From contig CAYGSD010000001.1 of NCBI GenBank assembly GCA_964352625.1, forward strand, positions 248,001 through 312,000: 64,000 nucleotides of DNA, in the 5' to 3' direction. Source of the stretch: JAAEPI01 sp964352625. GTDB taxonomy: Bacteria; Bacteroidota; Bacteroidia; Cytophagales; Cyclobacteriaceae. The notes beneath the pieces are model-generated. The model was not told where the DNA came from and searched no databases. It saw only the letters and a list, made by a program, of their open reading frames with translations. A program made the position numbers and the translations under genes. Below, piece by piece: positions 43,751-49,926 of this stretch. The first letter of the stretch is position 1. Each line of letters starts with the position of its first letter.

Positions 43751-43786
43751 TCATTAGTAATCAGTTATTGAGTTAATTAGTGATTA

Positions 43787-44413
43787 GTGGATTCTACAAT
43801 TGTTTTCAGATACTTTCCTGATTTAACCCCTGAGCAAAAAAAGCAGTTCGAGGCTCTTGGGTCGCTGTATTCCGAATGGAACGAAAAGATCAATGTCGTA
43901 TCCAGAAAGGACATTGAGGAACTCTATGAACGCCATGTGCTCCATAGCCTGGCCATCGCAAAATTCATAGATTTCAAGGACGGCTCGCGAATTTTCGATG
44001 TAGGTACAGGTGGCGGATTTCCAGGAATCCCCTTGGCAATCCTCTTCCCCAAAGTAGAATTTCTCCTTGTAGATTCTGTCGGTAAAAAGATCAAGGTTTG
44101 TAACGAAGTGGCCTCTGCAATTGGCCTCCAGAATGTGACCGCTGAGCACGAGCGAATGGAAAAAGTCAAAGGTGAGTTTGATTTCATAGTATCACGCGCC
44201 GTAGCGCAAACTCGGCAGTTGTATAACTGGACACGCCACCTCATTGCCAAGGGTCAAAAGAACCACATCCCAAATGGTTGGCTGCTCTTGAAGGGGGGTG
44301 ATCTCAAAGAAGAACTGGCGGCTATCCATTTAAAAAGAGAAGTGACAGATTTGAATACCTACTTTGAAGAGCCATTTTTTGAGACAAAGAAGTTGGTGTA
44401 CCTCACTCACTGA
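43787..44413 (+). CDS. rsmG: 16S rRNA (guanine(527)-N7)-methyltransferase
   Basis: 208 residues from GTG 43787. INVVSRKDIEELYERHVLHS, then IFDVGTGGGFPGIPLAI (SAM-binding), LVDSVGKKIKVCNEVA and FDFIVSRAVA identify RsmG/GidB. It methylates G527 of 16S rRNA; loss in other bacteria gives low-level streptomycin resistance. Confidence 0.96.
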   Translation: MDSTIVFRYFPDLTPEQKKQFEALGSLYSEWNEKINVVSRKDIEELYERHVLHSLAIAKFIDFKDGSRIFDVGTGGGFPGIPLAILFPKVEFLLVDSVGKKIKVCNEVASAIGLQNVTAEHERMEKVKGEFDFIVSRAVAQTRQLYNWTRHLIAKGQKNHIPNGWLLLKGGDLKEELAAIHLKREVTDLNTYFEEPFFETKKLVYLTH

Positions 44414-44482
44414 CATTAGCCTCAGTGGAGGTTGAGAGTCTACATTTCATTAACATTGCAGAAATAACAAGACACCAATCCT

Positions 44483-45235
44483 ATGGCCCTAGTTGAAGAA
44501 ATGGAAAAGCAAGGCGTTTGGCTTTTTCGCTACAGAAGTACACTGCCCCTAATCGCTTTACTTGCCGCTGGCGCCCTGGTCGTTCGTACTGAGCTGAACC
44601 CAGAACTTTTCTGTTTGAAAGAAACACCCAACGAAATTTACTACGAGCTAGGCTGTTTAGTCGTTGGGCTTCTGGGTCTCTGGATTCGTGTGTACACGGT
44701 CGGCCATACGCCTAAGAACACGTCTGGTCGAAACATACATGAACAAGTAGCGGATGCGCTCAACACAACGGGTGCATATTCTCAAGTGAGACACCCGCTT
44801 TATGTAGGAAACTTCTTCATGTGGCTTGGGCCAGCAATGCTCACGGGGCACCCTTGGTTTATTCTCACCTTCTGTCTTGCCTATTGGATTTACTACGAAA
44901 AAATCATGTTCGCAGAAGAACAATTCCTAAGAGGAAAATATGGTGAAGAATATGTGAAATGGTCGCTGACTGTCCCTGCATTCATTCCAAATTTTAGAAA
45001 CTTCACGAAACCCAGTTTGCCTTTCAACTGGCGAAAGGTGCTGAAGCGTGAGAGAAATGGTCTTCTTGCTTTGATCGCCATTTTTGCAGCTTTCGATGCG
45101 GCCGGTGAGTTGATCAGAGATGAGAATGACTACAACCTGATTTTTCAAATCGGCACGGCCGTTTCTCTTGTTTACTTCATTGTGGTTAAACTGATCCAGA
45201 AGAATACCGATTGGTTGGTGGAAGACAGAGATTGA
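44483..45235 (+). CDS. integral-membrane methyltransferase, isoprenylcysteine methyltransferase-like
   Basis: 250 residues with about five hydrophobic segments. GAYSQVRHPLYVGNFFMWLG and MFAEEQFLRGKYGEEYVKW are the SAM-binding signature of the ICMT/PEMT-type membrane methyltransferases. Similar enzymes methylate lipid A phosphate or phospholipid head groups; substrate not predictable. A C-terminal pair of helices extends beyond the core. Confidence 0.83.
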   Translation: MALVEEMEKQGVWLFRYRSTLPLIALLAAGALVVRTELNPELFCLKETPNEIYYELGCLVVGLLGLWIRVYTVGHTPKNTSGRNIHEQVADALNTTGAYSQVRHPLYVGNFFMWLGPAMLTGHPWFILTFCLAYWIYYEKIMFAEEQFLRGKYGEEYVKWSLTVPAFIPNFRNFTKPSLPFNWRKVLKRERNGLLALIAIFAAFDAAGELIRDENDYNLIFQIGTAVSLVYFIVVKLIQKNTDWLVEDRD

Positions 45236-45352
45236 TCCAAAGCTGTCATTCACGAGAGTTAAATATGTTGAGAGGAGTTTCGGTTTTACTAAGGTTAGAT
45301 TTCACACTGATTTCCCTAGTAACTTCCATCACAACTTTCTAAATTTATAAAC

Positions 45353-45580
45353 ATGAATGTCAAGGATCGAATAAAGCAACGAGTCAACGATATCAACGAT
45401 CCGAAACTCTTAGATGAACTTCTACAGGCTGTTGAGCTAGAACATGAGATTGAACACATTGACCAACTTTCTGACCTTGAAAAAAAAGCAATAGACGAAG
45501 GAATTGCCGATGCTGAGTCTGGTAAACTTCATTCTAACTCAGAAGCCAGCCAACTCGTCCAAGAGTGGCTAAAAAAATAA
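45353..45580 (+). CDS. type II antitoxin-like protein
   Basis: 75 residues: helical N-terminus and a typical toxin-wrapping tail (LSDLEKKAIDEGIADAESGK, then EASQLVQEWLKK). It overlaps the ParE/RelE-type toxin gene by 16 nt. Probably represses its own promoter and neutralises the toxin. Unlike the TA genes after 48300, this pair is not flanked by cassette inverted repeats. Confidence 0.78.
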   Translation: MNVKDRIKQRVNDINDPKLLDELLQAVELEHEIEHIDQLSDLEKKAIDEGIADAESGKLHSNSEASQLVQEWLKK

Positions 45581-45858
45581 GGTGGACGAATAGAGCCATT
45601 ATTGACCGAGCAAACATTTACAAGTACTGGCTCCAACGAAATCAATCAAATTCGTATCCTGAGAAACTTGAACAACTATTTGAAAAATCAGCTGAGACCA
45701 TTTCTAACTTTCCGAAGATCGGATCACTAACGGACTATCGGAACGTCTACTCAAAAGTTGTAGGTGATTATAAGATTTACTATCGGATTGAACATGACGA
45801 AATCCAAGTATTGAGGGTTTGGGATACCAGGCAGCAGCCGGACTCAACGGGACTGTAA
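45565..45858 (+). CDS. ParE/RelE-family toxin
   Basis: 97 residues from GTG 45565. RWTNRAIIDRANIYKYWLQR, NFPKIGSLTDYRNVYSKVVG, YKIYYRIEHDEIQVLRVWDTRQQP match the ParE/RelE fold; the C-terminal RVWDTRQQP is typical of ParE-like members. Target (gyrase or translating mRNA) cannot be told from sequence. Confidence 0.85.
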   Translation: MAKKIRWTNRAIIDRANIYKYWLQRNQSNSYPEKLEQLFEKSAETISNFPKIGSLTDYRNVYSKVVGDYKIYYRIEHDEIQVLRVWDTRQQPDSTGL

Positions 45859-45904
45859 GAATCAAAGGCCAACAGAATAATCCCCTCCGCCTCTTCCTAT
45901 TCTC

Positions 45905-45912
45905 TACCTTTG
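45905..45912 (+). promoter_or_regulatory. -7 promoter element of the DEAD-box helicase gene
   Basis: TACCTTTG, an exact TAnnTTTG match, ending 4 nt before the ATG at 45917. Transcription would start at or inside the start codon region, giving an almost leaderless mRNA. No clear TTTG at -33. Confidence 0.5.
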
Positions 45913-45916
45913 CCGA

Positions 45917-47224
45917 ATGGCAGAAAAAAGTAGGCAGGCTATCCTTGAAAAGTTTGGAATAGAGGCGTTGAATGAAATGCAGGAAGCTGCGCATCAGGCA
46001 ATTGACTCTAATGCTGAAGTAATCCTACTTTCCCCAACCGGAACAGGAAAAACCCTTGCTTTTCTTCTCCCAATTGTTGCCAGTCTAGACCCCACTGTCG
46101 AGGGTGTGCAGGTGCTTATACTTGTTCCTTCTCGGGAATTGGCGATTCAGATAGAGCAGGTGACGAGAGAAATGGGAAGCGGATATAAAATCAACACCGT
46201 GTACGGTGGCCGATCAAGTTCCAAAGACAAGCTGGAGCTAAAACACGCACCGGCGATTTTGATTGGTACGCCTGGTAGAGTTGCCGATCATTTGCGCAGA
46301 GGAACCATCTCCACAAGGCACATTAAGACGCTCGTTCTGGACGAATTCGACAAGTCACTCGAAGTGGGTTTTGAGACGGAAATGAATGAGATATTGGACG
46401 CGATTCCTTCCCTCAAAAAGAAAATCCTTACCTCCGCCACTCAGAATGTGGGCATTCCTGAATTTGTTGGAATTAGAAAACCGAAGCACCTCAATTTCCT
46501 GACGAATACCAGCCCACAGCTCCAGATCAGGACGGTGGTTTCCAAAAACAAAGACAAACTCGAAGGACTGGTTCGGCTACTCATGTATTTGAAAAACAAA
46601 AGCGGAATTGTCTTTTGCAACTTCAAAGACACCATCCAGTTCGTGAGCGACCACCTCTCCGAAGAGGGCGTTGGGCATGTTTGCTTCTACGGTGGTTTGG
46701 AACAAATAGAGCGCGAGCGAGCGTTAATCAAATTCCGGAACGGGACACACCACGTGCTATTGGCCACTGACCTGGCTGCTAGAGGGATTGATGTGCCCAA
46801 TCTGGATTTTATCATTCACTACCAGCTACCACCTGCCGAGAGTGAATTTACACATAGAAATGGCCGAACCGCCAGAATGAACGCAGACGGAACGGCCTAC
46901 ATCCTCAAATGGGAAAATGACGAGCTCTATGATTTTGTGAAGGGAGCAAAAGAGGTGGTCATTGAAGAAAGTAGCGAAAAAGTAAAGGACGCTTGGGAGA
47001 CTCTTTTTATCTCAGGCGGTCGAAAAAACAAAATATCCAAAGGCGATATTGCGGGGTTGTTCTTCAAGCAAGGAGAGCTCTCCAAGGAAGAGCTTGGGGT
47101 CATTGAGCTAAAGCAAGATTGTGCGTTCGTTTCAGTGCCTAAGTCCAAGGCCAGAAAGCTTGTAGAAAAGCTGAACAACACCCGACTGAAAAAGAAGAAG
47201 GTGAGAATCACGATTGCCCAATAG
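45917..47224 (+). CDS. DEAD-box RNA helicase, DbpA-like
   Basis: 435 residues. Q motif AILEKFGIEALNEMQEAAHQ; motif I SPTGTGKT; motif II DEFD (in place of DEAD); motif III SAT; motif VI HRNGRTARM. The C-terminal ~70 residues (NKISKGDIAGLFFKQGELSK, then LGVIELKQDCAFVSVPKSKA) form the RNA-binding domain of DbpA, which targets 23S rRNA hairpin 92 during 50S assembly. The DEFD variant is seen in part of this Bacteroidota group. No terminator with a T-tract follows. Confidence 0.92.
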   Translation: MAEKSRQAILEKFGIEALNEMQEAAHQAIDSNAEVILLSPTGTGKTLAFLLPIVASLDPTVEGVQVLILVPSRELAIQIEQVTREMGSGYKINTVYGGRSSSKDKLELKHAPAILIGTPGRVADHLRRGTISTRHIKTLVLDEFDKSLEVGFETEMNEILDAIPSLKKKILTSATQNVGIPEFVGIRKPKHLNFLTNTSPQLQIRTVVSKNKDKLEGLVRLLMYLKNKSGIVFCNFKDTIQFVSDHLSEEGVGHVCFYGGLEQIERERALIKFRNGTHHVLLATDLAARGIDVPNLDFIIHYQLPPAESEFTHRNGRTARMNADGTAYILKWENDELYDFVKGAKEVVIEESSEKVKDAWETLFISGGRKNKISKGDIAGLFFKQGELSKEELGVIELKQDCAFVSVPKSKARKLVEKLNNTRLKKKKVRITIAQ

Positions 47225-47476
47225 CCATGCCCTCCGATCATGAACAAATCAACAACACAGTTCATGACCGCAAGGCCTGAAGGGAATTATTAGGTTGAGT
47301 GAAATCACTTTTGCGTATTGGTTCTGCTTACCCTCCCTTTCTTAAAAGCGTTTTATTAAACGTTTATATACGTTTATATGCGCATAATAATACGGATTGG
47401 AAATCCAACCTACCTCACTTACTAAATAGGTTTTACCTTCATTAAGGCCGTTATACTATACTTGATAAGTAGATAC

Positions 47477-47511
47477 CGAACATAATGTTCGATATTCTGT
47501 TGTTACCCTGC
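47477..47511 (+). promoter_or_regulatory. left boundary of cassette array: palindrome plus GTT core
   Basis: CGAACAT-A-ATGTTCG (47477-47491) is a perfect 7-bp dyad, followed by ATATTCTGTT and GTTACCCTGC (47502-47511). The last part is the left arm of cassette 1. The stretch GATATTCTGTTGTT resembles the ends of both downstream spacers (ATATCTGTACGTT, ATATCTGATTGTT), so it may be an attI- or attC-like half-site. The gene-free gap 47225-47476 before it holds only an 8-bp dyad at 47238-47267 and a doubled ACGTTTATAT near 47360-47380. Confidence 0.5.
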
Positions 47512-47527
47512 ATAATGCCCAGATCAA

Positions 47528-48061
47528 ATGTTTTGGAAGAAAAAGACACCTCAACCTCAATTCAAATGCTCACAGTGTGGTGAAGTTCATAACACTTGGC
47601 CTTCTCTGGCATATGGAGCACCATGTTTTTACTCACAATTGAACGAACAGGAAAAGAACGACATAGCAACACTGGATTCGGATTTTTGCCAAATTAAGTG
47701 GAGCGAACAAACAGACAGATTTATCCGAACAACTCTAGTGATACCAGTGAACAACTTTGAATTGGATTTGGAGTACGGCTTGTGGGTTTCCTTGAGTGAA
47801 GAGAGTTTCAACAACTATTCAGACAACTACAACCGAACCGACCATGAAACTGGATATTTCGGATGGATTAGCAACAAACTTCTCGGTTATGATGACACTT
47901 TGAGTGTTCCAACGGATGTAAACACGCAACTCGGAACCATCAGGCCTTTGCTCAACCTTCATCGAGATCATGAACATCCACTTGTTACAGACTTCATTAA
48001 CGGGATAACGAAGGAAGAAGCAGAACGCAGAATTCATGAAATGCTAAAGAACGCAGGGTAA
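47528..48061 (+). CDS. DUF2199-family protein (cassette 1)
   Basis: 177 residues. An N-terminal zinc-finger-like start FKCSQCGEVHNTWPSLAYGAP leads into the DUF2199 fold (LDSDFCQIKWSEQTDRFIRT, LDLEYGLWVSLSEESF, GYFGWISNKLLGYDDTL, HPLVTDFINGITKEEAERRI). Function unknown; such proteins are found in many variable loci. Gene starts 17 nt after the cassette's left repeat, and its stop codon TAA (48059-48061) lies within the right repeat. Confidence 0.85.
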   Translation: MFWKKKTPQPQFKCSQCGEVHNTWPSLAYGAPCFYSQLNEQEKNDIATLDSDFCQIKWSEQTDRFIRTTLVIPVNNFELDLEYGLWVSLSEESFNNYSDNYNRTDHETGYFGWISNKLLGYDDTLSVPTDVNTQLGTIRPLLNLHRDHEHPLVTDFINGITKEEAERRIHEMLKNAG

Positions 48062-48290
48062 CAAGCGATATAGCGAATGGCCAAACTGCCTATCTGATAC
48101 TTCTGTGCAATCCGACCGTGACCCTGCACATTCTGCCAGCTTTTGTGCTTCTAGCCACTTTTTCCGTTCTGGATTTAGACTTGCTGAACGCAGTGCTTGG
48201 TAGATGCCGTTGTAGGTGTTGGGCAGTTTCACTATTTTACTGCTTTTACAGACGGATGTGGCCACTCGCCATATCTGTACGTTCACATCC
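48053..48290 (+). repeat. attC-like recombination site A
   Basis: 238 nt from GCAGGGTAAC to GTTCACATCC. Inside, GATATAGCGAATGGCC (48067-48082) faces GGCCACTCGCCATATC (48260-48275): 14 of 16 complementary. Both mismatches are A opposite C on the top strand, so on the bottom strand they become G-T wobbles. The spacer between outer and inner boxes is 4 nt on the left and 5 on the right. AAACTGCC (48083-48090) recurs as its complement in TTGGGCAGTTTCAC (48219-48232). No gene lies in this spacer. Confidence 0.7.
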
Positions 48291-48291
48291 A

Positions 48292-48321
48292 TTGAACAGC
48301 ATTGCGTATTTTGTATCTTTA
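48292..48321 (+). promoter_or_regulatory. putative promoter inside cassette 2
   Basis: TTG at 48292-48294, a 19-nt spacer, then TATCTTTA (48314-48321), one mismatch from TAnnTTTG. The ATG of the antitoxin follows at 48326, so the mRNA would be nearly leaderless. A cassette-borne promoter would make expression independent of position. Confidence 0.45.
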
Positions 48322-48325
48322 CAAC

Positions 48326-48535
48326 ATGACGATTGAACAACGAAAGCTAGAACTTATTAACTGGATCACAGCACTTCAGCGTGAGGACGTCATTGAACGC
48401 ATTGAAGATTTCAGAAACAACCCAGACGAAAAACTACCGAACACTATTCTCGAACTCCTTGATGAGTCAAGTTCTGCGAAAATTGAGAATTGCATCGAAC
48501 ACACTAGTGCTCGCGAACTACTGGGTCGTAAATGA
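48326..48535 (+). CDS. type II antitoxin (cassette 2)
   Basis: 69 residues from ATG 48326. MTIEQRKLELINWITALQRE, DVIERIEDFRNN is a helical DNA-binding/dimer segment common in Bacteroidota antitoxins paired with ParE; the C-terminal half is likely disordered until toxin-bound. ATGA overlap with the toxin gene. Confidence 0.75.
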   Translation: MTIEQRKLELINWITALQREDVIERIEDFRNNPDEKLPNTILELLDESSSAKIENCIEHTSARELLGRK

Positions 48536-48834
48536 GGACAATTTGGACTCCTCTGGGACTAAAATCTCTTGACAGAACGACCAACTTCATTGAGGAACAG
48601 TGGAGCGAAGATATTGCTGACAACTTTCTCGATCGTCTTGATGACCGCATTGAGCAACTGAAACTCAATCCTGAAATCGGCCCAACCTACAAACAATCAA
48701 ATTATCGCAAGCTTGTCATTCACCCTCTTGTAACTCTGTTTTATGAACTGGAGATTGATCACATCAGTCTGGTTCTGGTCTGGGCGAACAAACAAGATCC
48801 TGACGAACTAAAGGCGAAATTAAAACGGATGTGA
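48532..48834 (+). CDS. ParE-family toxin (cassette 2)
   Basis: 100 residues. IWTPLGLKSLDRTTNFIEEQ, ADNFLDRLDDRIEQLKLNPE, GPTYKQSNYRKLVIHPLVTL, FYELEIDHISLVLVWANKQDP form the ParE/RelE fold with the terminal W-x-N/T-x-QDP motif. Its stop TGA (48832-48834) is inside the GGATGTGAAC repeat that closes the cassette, so coding and recombination sequences overlap. Confidence 0.88.
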   Translation: MRTIWTPLGLKSLDRTTNFIEEQWSEDIADNFLDRLDDRIEQLKLNPEIGPTYKQSNYRKLVIHPLVTLFYELEIDHISLVLVWANKQDPDELKAKLKRM

Positions 48835-49069
48835 ACAATCGCTAGCAGTTATGCGCCTTCTGAGTACTCTACCAGCTTCATCGGTGAATAGACCGCTTCA
48901 CCGCCCATTCTGCTACTTTCATTCCCCTCCCTCCTTTTCGTCTTTCTGGATTGAGACATGCGGAACGCAGTTCCTCTAGCCGACTCTTGTTGTGGTTGGG
49001 CAGTTTCACACTACCTTTCTGATTTTTAGAGAGGGTATGGCCACTCGCTATATCTGATTGTTAGATGTC
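48827..49069 (+). repeat. attC-like recombination site B
   Basis: 243 nt from GGATGTGAAC to GTTAGATGTC. The 3' half is closely related to site A: TTGGGCAGTTTCAC (48996-49009) and GGCCACTCGCTATATC (49039-49054), followed by a 5-nt gap and GTT, exactly as in A. The 5' half (AACAATCGCTAGCAG) shares only AACAAnCG with A. CTTTCTGGATTGAGACATGC, then GGAACGCAGTTC near 48943-48973 matches the internal block of A. No gene recognised. Confidence 0.65.
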
Positions 49070-49110
49070 AAAGGCTGCTCAGATCAACTCAAGATTCGTT
49101 AAATTAGAGT

Positions 49111-49347
49111 ATGGAAACGGACGTGATCAATATTGATTCAGAGATTTTAAGCGGAACTCCAGTCTTTTCTGGAACTCGTGTACCTATTGAAACCCTTTTC
49201 GATCATTTGGAAAGTGGCGTGTCGTTGAACGATTTTCTCAGTGATTTTCCAACAGTAACTCATGAACAAGCAGTGCGTGTTCTTGAACTCGCTGGAAAGG
49301 TTGTTTCATCTGCGAACTTCAAGAAACTCTATGAAACTGCTTCTTGA
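49111..49347 (+). CDS. DUF433 antitoxin-like protein (cassette 3)
   Basis: 78 residues. INIDSEILSGTPVFSGTRVP, IETLFDHLESGVSLNDFLSD, FPTVTHEQAVRVLEL is the complete DUF433 domain, a small winged-helix-like antitoxin usually next to a DUF5615 PIN-like toxin, as here. The toxin start lies 17 nt before its stop. Confidence 0.9.
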   Translation: METDVINIDSEILSGTPVFSGTRVPIETLFDHLESGVSLNDFLSDFPTVTHEQAVRVLELAGKVVSSANFKKLYETAS

Positions 49348-49654
49348 TGAGAATCTTCCGAAGAAACTCAAAAACGACCTAACTGATTTTGAAGTTTATA
49401 CCGTTCAGGAAATGGGTTGGAACGGAAAACAAAACGGCGAACTTCTCAAACTTATGATTTCGAACGGTTTTGAAGCGTTGATAACCGCTGATAAGAATCT
49501 CCAGAACCAACAGAACTTCAATAAATACCCAATTCCTGCTTTAACGCTAAACGTTACCTTATTGACCTACCAGCACATGGTCAACTTGCTGCCTGAACTC
49601 CTACAGCTTTTGAACGGACAACTTCCAAACGGGCCAACAATCATATCGGAGTAA
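49331..49654 (+). CDS. DUF5615 PIN-like toxin (cassette 3)
   Basis: 107 residues from ATG 49331. MKLLLDENLPKKLKNDLTDF supplies the first acidic residue, VQEMGWNGKQNGELLKLMIS and FEALITADKNLQNQQNF the others of the Mut7-C/PIN-like nuclease core. Probable RNase toxin controlled by the DUF433 protein. The stop falls 2 nt before the GACATCTAAC repeat. Confidence 0.9.
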   Translation: MKLLLDENLPKKLKNDLTDFEVYTVQEMGWNGKQNGELLKLMISNGFEALITADKNLQNQQNFNKYPIPALTLNVTLLTYQHMVNLLPELLQLLNGQLPNGPTIISE

Positions 49655-49656
49655 AC

Positions 49657-49860
49657 GACATCTAACAAACGCTCATCCGCCATGTGTCTTAGTGCCATTT
49701 GAAAGTGTATCGGAACTCGCCCGCTACTCTGCCTATTCTAAGGCTTCATCTCCCGCCCACCGTCTTTCTTTCTGGCAAAAATGCTTGTTGAACGCGCTGC
49801 ATCTGAACCGTTTGTGAGGTGGAGCCATTATCGCTACTTTCATCGCAATTAATTAAGCTC
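49657..49860 (+). repeat. attC-like site C, degenerate right end
   Basis: Starts GACATCTAACAAACGCTC, whose AACAAACGC resembles the 5' end of Vibrio-type attC sites as known from the literature. TTTCTTTCTGGC and GCTTGTTGAACGCGCTGC (49764-49800) resemble the internal block of A and B. No copy of the GGCCACTCGC inner box or a matching GTT end was found, so the array seems to end here by decay or rearrangement. The gap 49667-49926 has no gene. Confidence 0.5.
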
Positions 49861-49926
49861 TGAGTCCACAGGGCCATATTTGAACGCTACCCTCACCTCC
49901 GACTTATCCTTTTCGCTCTCCAATTT

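Larger units (their letters stand above)
47502..49666 (+). mobile_element. integron-like array of three gene cassettes
   Basis: Three units, all reading rightward. Cassette 1 starts GTTACCCTGC (47502) and its spacer starts GCAGGGTAAC (48053). Cassette 2: GTTCACATCC (48281) and GGATGTGAAC (48827). Cassette 3: GTTAGATGTC (49060) and GACATCTAAC (49657). Each pair is perfectly complementary and specific to its cassette; for 1 and 3 it extends to 12 bp. This is the R' (GTT) / R'' (AAC) relation of integron cassettes. Cassettes 1 and 2 are each 779 bp by these coordinates. Contents are DUF2199 and two toxin-antitoxin pairs. No integrase gene is present. Classification as integron-like is inference. 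Confidence 0.65.

Noticed and set aside
43750..43786. Short TTAGT/ATTAGT repeats before rsmG as an operator
   Set aside because: Low-complexity imperfect repeats with no dyad; likely incidental.
45242..45352. Cassette boundary before the toxin-antitoxin pair at 45353
   Set aside because: No complementary GTT/AAC arms or spacer homology were found on either side of the pair.
47238..47267. TCATGAAC / GTTCATGA dyad after the helicase gene as a terminator or minimal attC
   Set aside because: No T-tract and only 8-bp arms with a 14-nt loop; too weak to call either, though the AAC/GTT edges are noted.
48044..48340. 98-codon open frame on the minus strand across spacer A
   Set aside because: It lies wholly in the attC-like spacer, has no family resemblance, and its apparent conservation with spacer B is explained by the shared DNA element.
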